A stretch of DNA of 8,917 nucleotides from SSF53 sp036170535 (GTDB lineage Bacteria > Spirochaetota > Leptospiria > Leptospirales > Leptonemataceae). Location: NCBI GenBank assembly GCA_036170535.1, contig JAVHPJ010000155.1:1-8917 (forward strand), given 5' to 3'. Position numbers and translations under genes: made by a program. A model generated the notes under the pieces. The model was not told where the DNA came from. It saw nothing but the letters and a program-made list of their open reading frames with translations, and searched no databases. How positions within the stretch are numbered: position 1 is the first letter of the stretch; each line of letters begins with the position of its first letter. Shown here piece by piece: positions 1 through 6,008 of the stretch.

Positions 1-2
1 CG

Positions 3-2231
3 GCCGCTCCGCACGTTGCTCCGTATCCGCCCACGCCGTTGCTCGCCGGAACCGTACAGTCCGTCGATGTGCGTGCGTGGAAACTCGACGTGGATTATTA
101 TTTTTGCCTCTTCAGCTATGATGAAGTCGGCAATCGCAGCGACTGGACGGCGACGGTGACGCATCACGCGCCGCCGGTGGATATTATGTTTACCACGCTC
201 GAGTCGAATGTCGGCCCAGCACTGGCGACCTATCAGTCGCATCTACAAACGGTTGTCCAAACAGACTACGGCATCTTTGCTTCGTTCGGAGGGTGGAATA
301 CCGACGATGTCGGTTCAGCCAAGTTTGCGCGGATTATGCGCAGCGTAGATGGTGGTGCGAGCTGGAGCATTATGCTGTCAGACCCTGATTTCACCGCGGG
401 CATCCCGCTGGTTTCCACGCCTGAAGGATCTATGCATGCCTTCCTGGGCGGACCAGACTGCGATGCTGCACCCAAGGCCCACATGTATAACTATTTCCCC
501 GATGGCAGCTTTTCATCGCGGTCCATTGAGTCCAAATCGCAAGCCCGAAAATCCAACGCGGTCTACGACCCGCATCGACGCTTTTTCTATTTTGCAAATA
601 TTGATTTTCCGCTCGACCCGCCCAATGGACTACAGGTAGGCAAATGCTGGAGCAATGGAAGTTTCTTTCGCATACAAAACTCCCCCAGTGTGATCGGTTC
701 AGACGCTGTTACGCTGTCATCACAATGGATCTGGAAGCGTCAGACCCTTAATTCAGGCTACCTGGATCTCCAGTACGCTCAACTTGCGATGTACAATTCC
801 GAATTAGTGTATGCGTGGACGTCGGTCTATACCCATGAAGTTCCCGGCGAGCCCAGAGAGTCAAACTACTATTCGATTCAATACATTACCAGTTCGGATG
901 GGGGCAATTCCTGGCGACGCGTACCCTATGCTACTTCAGCGTTCACAGGCCCGATCTTGCCTGGGCCGTCGGGCGATTCCAACACCGTCACTCTGTCCGA
1001 CGAACACTACGCTGGCCCTCTGAGAAATGAAAAGGGGACGTGGCTGCACGGCATCGCGCTTCAAGGCAATCGTCTGCATATGGCCTACAGCCGTTTACAG
1101 AATATTAACAACGCGACTTCGCCCGATCGCAGTCACTACACGCAATTCAATTGGATGACTGGCGCGCGCATTCTCGATTCTTTTGACTCCACAAATTTCT
1201 GGACTGTCGATGGTGTGCAGTTCACACTAGATAATTCTCCGGCAGGTTTTTTTGTCGTTGAACCCTGGGGCGCGGGCCAAGAGAGCCCGCTGTATTTTGT
1301 TACAACGGGCCCAGCGGCGCCTTCCGGAGAAAAACAACTTTATGTTCTTGTATCGCAGGATCAGGGACTGAGCTGGCACATCTATGCACAGAAGATCGTC
1401 CCCCACTCGCAGGGGGATTGGAATCTTTACGGCATTAGCGGGATGCGGCGCCTGACAAGCGACGGTTTTATCATCGGATCGTTGACCATTACCGAAGGCG
1501 TGCAAAATCCTGCTATTCGGCGCAATCGCGTCGTCTTCTTCAAAATCCCCGCCGGCATCCCGATGGCGGACTATACGGATCGCATTCAAATTCTCAAGGA
1601 GCATATCGTCCACGATTCGGGGAACCGCTATTACATAGGTTTGCCTCCGGAACATACCGGGCGCGGGTACGATGCAAGTTCCGCAGCATCGAGATTAGAG
1701 ATCATTGAGCAAACGAATGCAGGTTCTGTTGTGCTCGGCCCAGCGCACAGCGACTATGTCGAAATCGCGACGTTGGGAGGCGGCCGTTTTGCTCACACGC
1801 AGAATTACCTGTTCTTCTCCACATCGGACAACTCGAATCCGCTTACAAACGGTCGCGGTTATTCCTACCGTTTTGTGCGGGCGCAGCGCGCGACGCCGGT
1901 ATCGCCGGCCGCACCCTCTTTCACTGCAAAGCTGAACTCGGGCGCCATGACACAGGTGGGCGGTCATCGCTATAAGGTGACGCTAAATTTTGGAACGGAT
2001 GCAGACGACGCAAACAACCCCGCACGTTCGCGGCTCCGCCTCTTTGAGGACGGCTTCCCACTGGGGCCGGCGCACAACTTGCACGACGCAATTCAGAGCT
2101 TCGGAGCGGGTCGATACAGTCACTGGAGGAATCTGGAGGCGAACTCCGAAGAGCTGTACTTTTCTTCTTCGGACTATACAAACCCAGCGACTAACGGACG
2201 CTCGTATTCGTGGCAAATCTTGCCGCCATAA
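3..2231 (+). CDS. Secreted-type BNR/Asp-box repeat protein with duplicated C-terminal domain (5'-partial)
   Basis: The frame is open to the left edge, so the start, any signal peptide and upstream domains lie outside; a TTG at 39 is in frame but is probably not the real start. The first visible residues (YYFCLFSYDEVGNRSDW) look like the last strands of a fibronectin type III-like domain. Three Asp-box (BNR) motifs follow: SVDGGASW at about 342, SSDGGNSW at about 891 and SQDQGLSW at about 1353. Their wide spacing is typical of sialidase-like beta-propellers. Asp boxes are structural and do not prove glycosidase activity; no sialidase FRIP or arginine-triad signature was recognised. The C-terminus holds two related units, each ending in a (S/T)SDxxNPxTNGRxYS pattern. 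Inference: an exported or cell-surface carbohydrate-binding or hydrolytic protein, or one of the large extracellular repeat proteins. Codon third positions carry more A/T than in the genes to the right, suggesting a different origin. Confidence 0.85.
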   Translation, partial: AAPHVAPYPPTPLLAGTVQSVDVRAWKLDVDYYFCLFSYDEVGNRSDWTATVTHHAPPVDIMFTTLESNVGPALATYQSHLQTVVQTDYGIFASFGGWNTDDVGSAKFARIMRSVDGGASWSIMLSDPDFTAGIPLVSTPEGSMHAFLGGPDCDAAPKAHMYNYFPDGSFSSRSIESKSQARKSNAVYDPHRRFFYFANIDFPLDPPNGLQVGKCWSNGSFFRIQNSPSVIGSDAVTLSSQWIWKRQTLNSGYLDLQYAQLAMYNSELVYAWTSVYTHEVPGEPRESNYYSIQYITSSDGGNSWRRVPYATSAFTGPILPGPSGDSNTVTLSDEHYAGPLRNEKGTWLHGIALQGNRLHMAYSRLQNINNATSPDRSHYTQFNWMTGARILDSFDSTNFWTVDGVQFTLDNSPAGFFVVEPWGAGQESPLYFVTTGPAAPSGEKQLYVLVSQDQGLSWHIYAQKIVPHSQGDWNLYGISGMRRLTSDGFIIGSLTITEGVQNPAIRRNRVVFFKIPAGIPMADYTDRIQILKEHIVHDSGNRYYIGLPPEHTGRGYDASSAASRLEIIEQTNAGSVVLGPAHSDYVEIATLGGGRFAHTQNYLFFSTSDNSNPLTNGRGYSYRFVRAQRATPVSPAAPSFTAKLNSGAMTQVGGHRYKVTLNFGTDADDANNPARSRLRLFEDGFPLGPAHNLHDAIQSFGAGRYSHWRNLEANSEELYFSSSDYTNPATNGRSYSWQILPP
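1689..2225 (+). repeat. Two protein-level repeats at the C-terminus of the BNR protein
   Basis: Two copies of a domain of about 65 residues lie at roughly 1689-1875 and 2028-2225. Both begin with SRL plus a hydrophobic-charged strand and share LGPAH about 12-15 residues later. Both then have a G-GR(F/Y)-H segment and a closing YFSxSDxxNPxTNGRxYS. The linkers before each copy also match (a G-(N/H)RY strand). The similarity is clear in protein but weak in DNA, so the duplication is old. The pattern resembles a small domain seen at the end of diverse bacterial surface or glycan-related proteins; I do not know an assigned function. Confidence 0.75.
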
Positions 2232-2238
2232 GATTTGC
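2213..2238 (+). terminator. Hairpin straddling the stop codon of the BNR gene
   Basis: GCAAATCTT and AAGATTTGC form a perfect 9-bp inverted repeat with an 8-base loop, with the TAA stop (2229-2231) at the loop/stem edge. No T-run follows (the next bases are GATAGAAAAA), so it is not a classical intrinsic terminator. It may still block 3' exonucleases or act with Rho. Confidence 0.3.
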
Positions 2239-2439
2239 GATAGAAAAACAAGGCTGCCCCGGAATGAACGCGCTGACTATTCCCGCTGCCGTGCCTGAAT
2301 TCTCGGGCGCGGCGCAGCTTTTTCAGTCCAAATGGTCGTCCCGGTAGCGCTCCCGCCGTTTGCTCGACCGCATTGCATTTGAAGTCGTCATCGAACTTGC
2401 TCTTCCGTTTTCTTCGTATATTTCGGTCTCGTCCTTGAT
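2232..2439. other. Gene-less stretch between the BNR gene and the accessory array
   Basis: The whole gap to the next gene is 329 bases (2232-2560). The first 208 bases show no convincing gene: the reverse-strand frames crossing them run deep into the antirestriction gene and look like shadows. No tRNA, terminal inverted repeat or recognisable attachment site was seen. Composition changes across this stretch from the mixed codon use of the left gene to the GC-rich style of the right-hand array, so an element boundary could lie here. Confidence 0.5.
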
Positions 2440-2535
2440 ACGCCTCGCAACACCGGCCGGAAATCCGTCCCGGCCGACTTCTATTCCCAAATAATGTTCG
2501 CAGATCCTTCGATCGCTGCTCGCCCGTCGTCGCCA
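2440..2535 (+). promoter_or_regulatory. Recurrent leader, copy 1 (upstream of the ArdC-like gene)
   Basis: This holds the core CGCCTCGCAAC-A-CCGGCCGG at 2441-2460, matching the core upstream of 4361 at 19 of 21 aligned bases (2440-2460 against 4278-4298). A second CCGGCCG follows at 2470-2476, so that CGGCCGG and CCGGCCG form a 7-bp hairpin (2454-2476) that the other copies lack. After that come a pyrimidine-rich ACTTCTATTCCC, then TTCGCAGATC at 2497-2506 and a GCTGCTCG segment. The same order of elements is seen at 4261, 5261 and 7451. Whether it acts as promoter, operator or RNA leader is unknown. Confidence 0.6.
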
Positions 2536-2560
2536 CGGGCAAGGCCCGAAGGAGGCCAAC
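2536..2560 (+). promoter_or_regulatory. Hairpin plus strong Shine-Dalgarno module before the ArdC-like gene
   Basis: CGGGC-AAG-GCCCG (2536-2548) is a small perfect hairpin that ends one base before AGGAGG (2550-2555). CCAAC and the ATG follow. The same arrangement (hairpin, AGGAGG, CCAC, ATG) is found before 4020. The strong ribosome site five bases from the ATG fixes the start at 2561. A hairpin abutting the site could modulate ribosome access. Confidence 0.6.
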
Positions 2561-3454
2561 ATGGCAAAAAGAAAGCGCGCGTTCAAACCGAAGGACGCGA
2601 AAGTCGCGACGCCGCCGGAGAAGGTCGCAACAGCTGCAGGCGAATCCGCAAAAGAAGAGGGCGCGAAACGCGAATACACGTTCCGCCGCTTGGTTGAAGA
2701 AGCTGTGCGCGAACGCGGACCGGTGCAAGAAGCATTCAGCTCGATGCACGAGTATTCGCTGCATAACGTTATGCTGGCGGCCGTCCAGTGTTCCGTGCGC
2801 GGTATTCCACTCGGTCCCCTGGGCACGTTCAAAGGCTGGCAAGCTCGCGGCCGCTATGTGAAGAAAGGCGAAAAGGCGCTCACACTGTGCATGCCGATCG
2901 TGCGCCGGGAGCGCGATGAGGAAAGCGGCGAAGAACGCGTCAGCACGTTTTTCCAGTATCGCAACTTCTGGTTCACGATTCACCAAACCAGCGGCGAGGA
3001 CTATCTGCGCCCGGAGCATCCGGAATTCCAGGCCGCCCGCGCATTGCGTGAGTTGAACGTCGAAGAAACGCCCTTCCAGTCGCTGGATCCGAACATTCTG
3101 GGTTACGCGACCGGCCGCAAGATCGCGATTCATCCGGAAGCGCCAGTGGCCCAGCGCATCTGGTTTCACGAGCTCGCGCATGTGGTCCTCGGTCACACGC
3201 AGGAAGAAACCCTCGTTGTGGATGGTCGTCGCCTCGATACGTCGCTCGTCGAAGTGGAAGCGGACACGACGGCCTACCTGTGCCTGACGCTGCTCAAGAT
3301 TCCGGGCGCCGAATACTGCCGCCGTTACATCCAGAAATGGCTGGCGGGGCAGGCGTTGCCGGAATCCTCCGCGCGTCGGATCATCCTCGCCGCGAACCAG
3401 ATTTTGCGCGCCGGTCAGCCGAAGATCACCGATACGGCGGTCGAGGCGCTGTGA
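2561..3454 (+). CDS. ArdC-like antirestriction protein: ssDNA-binding domain plus zincin metallopeptidase
   Basis: 297 aa. After a lysine-rich, probably disordered first 40 residues comes an ArdC-like ssDNA-binding region (about 45-150) with the family hallmark TFKGWQARGRYVKKGEKAL. The C-terminal half is a zincin domain: HELAH at residues 203-207, continuing VVLGH. A helix with EVEADTTAY (E231/E233) follows and probably supplies the third zinc ligand, as in the ImmA/IrrE-like and ArdC metallopeptidases. All expected catalytic residues are present. Known members of the ArdC family protect incoming DNA from host restriction or cleave regulatory proteins; which applies here is inference. The start is set by AGGAGG five bases before the ATG. 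It heads the accessory array, is preceded by the recurrent leader and is followed by a strong hairpin. Its presence argues for a conjugative or phage-like mobile element. Confidence 0.88.
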   Translation: MAKRKRAFKPKDAKVATPPEKVATAAGESAKEEGAKREYTFRRLVEEAVRERGPVQEAFSSMHEYSLHNVMLAAVQCSVRGIPLGPLGTFKGWQARGRYVKKGEKALTLCMPIVRRERDEESGEERVSTFFQYRNFWFTIHQTSGEDYLRPEHPEFQAARALRELNVEETPFQSLDPNILGYATGRKIAIHPEAPVAQRIWFHELAHVVLGHTQEETLVVDGRRLDTSLVEVEADTTAYLCLTLLKIPGAEYCRRYIQKWLAGQALPESSARRIILAANQILRAGQPKITDTAVEAL

Positions 3455-3462
3455 GTTACGGT

Positions 3463-3496
3463 CTGCCGGCCGGAAGCGAGAGCTTTCGGTCGGCAG
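3463..3496 (+). terminator. 15-bp hairpin with GAGA tetraloop after the ArdC-like gene
   Basis: CTGCCGGCCGGAAGC and GCTTTCGGTCGGCAG pair along all 15 positions (two as G-U in RNA) around a 4-base GAGA loop of the stable GNRA type. It starts eight bases after the TGA stop. The bases downstream (GGTGTTTCG) hold only a short T-run, so it is either a weak intrinsic terminator or an mRNA-stabilising/attenuating hairpin. It also carries the CCGGCCGG octamer found in the recurrent leaders, 76 bases before the next ATG. Confidence 0.55.
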
Positions 3497-3541
3497 GGTG
3501 TTTCGATTGCTCGCACCGCAACCTCCGTTCGCATTGACTCA

Positions 3542-3898
3542 ATGACCGATCGCGCAGTCCTCGCCGAGCTGCTTGCCTTCCCGCGCACCTTCAAAGAACC
3601 CGGGGTATCACTCAAAGATTCGAACGCGAAACTCGAGTACACGCGGCGCAAGCATGAGGTGACTCAGGAACAACTCATCGCCGCGCTGGAAGAACGGCCG
3701 TCTGCCGTCGACGACTGGATTCACTACTGTGAAGATTTTCGAAGCACCGGCAATTGGACCATAGAGCAGGCACGGAGCGGCGCGTGGCAGGTCTATTGGT
3801 TTGCATCGGGCGGGAGTCGTCGCGAAGGCCTGACGTTTCAGAGCCGGGCCGCGGCGTGCGCTGCGTTTATCCAGCTCCACCTTGAGTCGTTAAAGTAG
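3542..3898 (+). CDS. Small hypothetical protein with immunity-protein-like C-terminus
   Basis: 118 aa, probably cytosolic: no signal peptide or membrane segment. Residues 1-50 are charged and helical. Residues about 58-118 have the rhythm W-I-Y, then NWTIEQA, then WQVYWFASGG, then a LTFQS strand and an AAACAAFIQL helix. That layout (aromatic strand, W-x-VY strand with a Gly turn, F-x-S, Ala/Cys-rich helix) resembles several small immunity-type proteins of polymorphic toxin systems. The resemblance is by eye only and no family can be named. The ATG at 3542 has no Shine-Dalgarno sequence. It lies 87 bases after the ArdC-like gene, beyond the hairpin, so it may be a separate transcription unit. 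No toxin partner is visible nearby. Confidence 0.6.
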   Translation: MTDRAVLAELLAFPRTFKEPGVSLKDSNAKLEYTRRKHEVTQEQLIAALEERPSAVDDWIHYCEDFRSTGNWTIEQARSGAWQVYWFASGGSRREGLTFQSRAAACAAFIQLHLESLK

Positions 3899-3991
3899 TA
3901 CGGAATTCGCATTGTGCGTCCCGCTGATTCTCCGCACCCACTTTCCCTTTCCAGCTTCCTTTTTCTGCGATCGGACCCTCTGCGTGCGCTC

Positions 3992-4019
3992 CGCCGGCTT
4001 CTGCCGGCGAGGAGGCCAC
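3992..4019 (+). promoter_or_regulatory. Hairpin plus strong Shine-Dalgarno module before the 72-aa gene
   Basis: CGCCGGC-TTCT-GCCGGCG (3992-4009) is a perfect 7-bp hairpin directly touching AGGAGG (4010-4015), then CCAC and the ATG at 4020. It duplicates the arrangement at 2536-2560 with a different stem sequence. Conservation of the structure and of AGGAGGCC(A)AC, rather than of the stem, suggests selection on the hairpin. It also fixes the start at 4020, excluding the longer in-frame reading back to 3912. Upstream, TTCTGCGATCGG and CTCTGCGTGCGCTCCG are weak matches to the recurrent leader. Confidence 0.55.
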
Positions 4020-4238
4020 ATGGAACTCGCAGAGGGTATTTCGCAGACAGAACGACTTCGTGCGAACCTTGCGCAACTTCGGCAGGCCCTGGAGCGCGCG
4101 CAGTCCGAAGGTGCAACGCCGGGGGATGTGGCGGCGTTACTGAAGGCGCTGCGCCGCACGCGGCGTAGACTACGGCGCTCGAACCAATCGGCGCAGGGGC
4201 TTCCGGCGCCGCGCCTGTCAGCGATCCGCACGTTGTAA
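4020..4238 (+). CDS. Small basic helical protein (72 aa)
   Basis: 72 aa starting MELAEGIS. Residues about 8-30 (TERLRANLAQLRQALERAQ) form an amphipathic heptad-like helix. A GATPGD turn and a second, very arginine-rich helix (ALRRTRRRLRRS) follow. The pattern suggests a two-helix coiled coil with a nucleic-acid- or acid-surface-binding face; no known family is recognised. The start is well supported by AGGAGG five bases before the ATG. It stands alone, 121 bases after the previous gene and 122 before the next. It could be a small DNA-binding accessory or anti-defence protein, but that is a guess. Confidence 0.65.
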   Translation: MELAEGISQTERLRANLAQLRQALERAQSEGATPGDVAALLKALRRTRRRLRRSNQSAQGLPAPRLSAIRTL

Positions 4239-4260
4239 TTCGCCCGGGAATTCCCTGCTG

Positions 4261-4360
4261 CCGCGAACATTCTTGCAATGCCTCGCAACTCCGGCCGGGA
4301 CTTCTCCTTTCCCCCAATTTTGATTCGCAGATCTGCGTTTCGCTCTGCTCGAACGCGCCT
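4261..4360 (+). promoter_or_regulatory. Recurrent leader, copy 2 (upstream of the 194-aa gene)
   Basis: Elements in order are: CCGCG (4261); CAATGCCTCGCAACT-CCGGCCGG (4276-4298); the pyrimidine tract CTTCTCCTTTCCCCC; AATTTTGA; TTCGCAGATCTGCG, containing the perfect 12-bp palindrome CGCAGATCTGCG (4326-4337); and CGCTCTGCTCGAACGCG followed by the ATG. There is no Shine-Dalgarno sequence. TCGAACGCG ends three bases before the ATG both here and at 5374. The palindrome would suit a dimeric repressor site. Confidence 0.65.
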
Positions 4361-4945
4361 ATGCGAAACGAAAAAATGAGTCTGGAAGAACTGCGGGCGT
4401 GCCGCTACTTCCCCGCCGGCAGCATTCGCGCCTACGATCCTGCGTTGAATGCGGAATGGGCGTTTTTTGAAGTGCATGGCAATCCCGGCCTCATCGCCTA
4501 TCAAGGCCGACGATTAAAGAGCGATATTCACGGCTGGTACAGCTCGGCCGAAAAGCGCAAGGCCGCTCTCCAGGCCTGGTTAAAGTCCATCGAGCGCACC
4601 CGTATCTGGAAAACAGAGCAACGTAAACTCCGCCAGCAGCGCATCGAAGAGTTTCTGGCGTCGCTCAAACCGGATCAAATCTTTTACAACACGTGGGGTT
4701 ATGAACAGACGCAGGTCGAGTTTTACAAGATCCGCCAGGTGCGCGGTCGGAGGGCGGAACTCATCCAGATCAGCTACGAAAGCGTCGAATATGTCGGACC
4801 CTGCGCTGAATACGTAAAGCCGGACCCGTCGTCCCCGTTGGGCGCGCCCTTCTGGAAACCCGCGGCCGATGGCGGCTTCGCGACTCGCGTTGGTAAAATT
4901 ACAAAATGGGAAGGCCGTCCGGTCTACCGCAGCTGGGGCTACTGA
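4361..4945 (+). CDS. Mobile-element hypothetical protein with WGYEQT motif (full-length)
   Basis: 194 aa, cytosolic. The N-terminus carries CRYFPAGSIRAYDP. Residues about 65-105 form a long charged helix (KRKAALQAWLKSIERTR and onward). Then comes QIFYNTWGYEQTQVEFYKI at about 107-125, followed by beta strands (RAELIQISYESV). The G/Q-IF-x-x-WGY(E/D)QT-x-(V/I)-(D/E)FY signature recurs in small uncharacterised proteins of phages and plasmids; I know of no assigned function. Of two possible ATGs (4361 and 4376) I chose 4361, because the distance from TCGAACGCG to the ATG equals that before 5374. Its tandem neighbour at 4956 is a shortened paralogue. An upstream leader shared with three other genes suggests it is expressed together with them. 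Confidence 0.75.
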   Translation: MRNEKMSLEELRACRYFPAGSIRAYDPALNAEWAFFEVHGNPGLIAYQGRRLKSDIHGWYSSAEKRKAALQAWLKSIERTRIWKTEQRKLRQQRIEEFLASLKPDQIFYNTWGYEQTQVEFYKIRQVRGRRAELIQISYESVEYVGPCAEYVKPDPSSPLGAPFWKPAADGGFATRVGKITKWEGRPVYRSWGY

Positions 4946-4955
4946 GGCGCGGCGC

Positions 4956-5228
4956 ATGTCGAATTCAAAGCGCAAACGCAAACCGTCCGTGTCCGGGCGC
5001 TACTTCCCCGACGACGCGGTTCGCTATCGCTTCGACTTCTACCGGAGTTATCGGTCCGACATTGCGCTCGAGGCGGATCTGTCGCGCTGGCTCGATGAGC
5101 TTGCCGCGAAAGCGCGCCGGCGCGCCCAGGCGCAGCGGGAAGAAGCGGCGCGCATGGCGGAAACGATCGGCGGCCTGGCCCCCGGGCGGATTCTCTATCA
5201 CGCCTGGGGCTACGATCAAACGAAATAA
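4956..5228 (+). CDS. Truncated paralogue of the WGYEQT protein (90 aa)
   Basis: 90 aa, starting MSNSKRKRKPSVSGRYFP, ten bases after the previous stop and with only a weak GAGG-like ribosome site, so it is probably translationally coupled. It parallels the 194-aa neighbour: GRYFP near the N-terminus, a long charged helix (ALEADLSRWLDELAAKARRR and onward), then GRILYHAWGYDQT. It ends two codons after that motif, whereas the neighbour continues for about 75 residues of strands. The bases after the motif, ACGAAATAAACTAC, would read T-(K/N)-I-N-Y if one base were restored. That fits the family's T-x-V-E-F-Y, so a single-base loss may have created the TAA. It may be a decaying duplicate or a functional N-terminal version acting on its sibling. 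Confidence 0.6.
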   Translation: MSNSKRKRKPSVSGRYFPDDAVRYRFDFYRSYRSDIALEADLSRWLDELAAKARRRAQAQREEAARMAETIGGLAPGRILYHAWGYDQTK

Positions 5229-5260
5229 ACTACGGATCCCTGCGGCTCTGGGACGGGACG

Positions 5261-5373
5261 CCGCGGGAACGCACCTCGACGCATTGAAACCGCCTGTCAA
5301 CTCCGGCCGGCTTTCCTTCCTCACAAGCAAAACAAGTTTGCAGACCTGCGCAGCGCTCCGGTCGAACGCGCGC
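5261..5373 (+). promoter_or_regulatory. Recurrent leader, copy 3 (upstream of the 190-aa gene)
   Basis: This has CCGCG (5261), then GCCTGTCAACTCCGGCCGG ending at 5310 (17 of 21 aligned core bases match the 4278 copy), then the pyrimidine tract CTTTCCTTCCTC and an A-rich AAGCAAAACAAG. TTTGCAGACCTGCG, GCGCTCCGG and TCGAACGCGCGC then lead directly to the ATG. There is no Shine-Dalgarno sequence. Just upstream, CCC-T-GCGGC and GCCGC-GGG (5238-5267) can form an 8-bp stem with one bulged T. That stem could end transcription or processing from the preceding gene. Confidence 0.65.
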
Positions 5374-5946
5374 ATGAAACGATACACGAAAGCCTGGCCG
5401 AGTTATGCCGCGATGCGCGAAACGCTGGCACGTCGGCCGCAACATTACATCGAAGAACTCGTCTACAAGCACCGCCCGTGGAATGAATCCGTGCATTTTT
5501 TAGTGGGCCATTACTTTGGCCTGGCGATGGGCCCGACGCTGCTCGACGGGCCGTATGGCGGTACAGTAGTCAAGATGCAAGTGTTTCAAGTCCAGGGCAA
5601 GCAGGCTCGGGATCGTATGTACTGCCACGCGGAAGTAATCTGGACCCGTGACGGCCTGCGCTTGAACCCGATCGTCCTGATGATCCGCGCCTGGGAGGAC
5701 TGCGGTTTCAAACTGGATCCGCCGATGGCCCCCGGCTGGGTTCGTTGGTGGAGCAAACGGCATCACCGCCACCTGCAGCGTTGGGCCTGGCGTATCCGTC
5801 GGCTGGGTTGTAAACCCGGGAGCGGACCGACGCCGTATTGGGAATTGGATTTTTTGCATAAAGGGGCGCCGGCGTTGCCGCTGATGTATTGCGCCGAAGG
5901 GTTCACCGATTTTCTCGATTTCAGTTTGTATGTGCCGGGCTGCTGA
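5374..5946 (+). CDS. Hypothetical protein, 190 aa, Trp/His-rich
   Basis: 190 aa, no recognised family. It begins MKRYTKAWPSYAAMRETLAR, has a compact region with HFLVGHYFGLAMGPTLLDGPYGG (about 47-69), strands KMQVFQVQGK and YCHAEVIWTRDGLRL, and a basic, aromatic segment (WVRWWSKRHHRH, about 122-133). The end is LPLMYCAEGFTDFLDFSL. No signal peptide or clear membrane helix is seen. The histidine/tryptophan-rich basic patch might bind nucleic acid. A longer in-frame reading from 4906 is rejected because it would overlap the previous gene and ignore the recurrent leader, which abuts the ATG at 5374. It lies 62 bases before the portal-like gene. Confidence 0.65.
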   Translation: MKRYTKAWPSYAAMRETLARRPQHYIEELVYKHRPWNESVHFLVGHYFGLAMGPTLLDGPYGGTVVKMQVFQVQGKQARDRMYCHAEVIWTRDGLRLNPIVLMIRAWEDCGFKLDPPMAPGWVRWWSKRHHRHLQRWAWRIRRLGCKPGSGPTPYWELDFLHKGAPALPLMYCAEGFTDFLDFSLYVPGC

Positions 5947-5950
5947 GCGG

Positions 5951-6008
5951 CGCGGGATGCGTCGTCCGGTCCCTTGACAAAGTTGCATCGAGGCCGCCAG
6001 CCGGCAGC
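5951..6008 (+). promoter_or_regulatory. CTTGACAAA leader, copy 1 (upstream of the portal-like gene)
   Basis: CGCGGGAT (5951-5958) is followed by a CGTCC segment, CTTGACAAA (5973-5981, with TTGACA at 5974-5979) and GGCCGCCAGCCGGC, then the ATG exactly 35 bases after the first T of TTGACA. A matching block precedes 7938 with the same 35-base distance. TTGACA equals a sigma-70 -35 box, but no TATAAT-like -10 is visible at 16-18 bases. There is no Shine-Dalgarno sequence. It could be a promoter of another class or an operator. Confidence 0.5.

Noticed and set aside
1227..1655. Reverse-strand frame inside the BNR gene
   Set aside because: Fully contained antisense to a gene with three Asp boxes; no ribosome site and no recognisable protein.
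2174..3196. Long reverse-strand open frame opposite the ArdC-like gene
   Set aside because: The + strand carries unmistakable ArdC/HELAH features and a strong ribosome site; the antisense frame has no motif and would overlap the end of the BNR gene.
4246..4255. Palindrome GGGAATTCCC after the 72-aa gene as a terminator
   Set aside because: A 10-base palindrome without a loop or T-run cannot form a useful terminator hairpin.
5889..6008. Longer N-terminus for the portal-like protein starting at 5889
   Set aside because: It would overlap the end of the 5374 gene and read through the CTTGACAAA leader; the ATG at 6009 sits at the leader-defined position.
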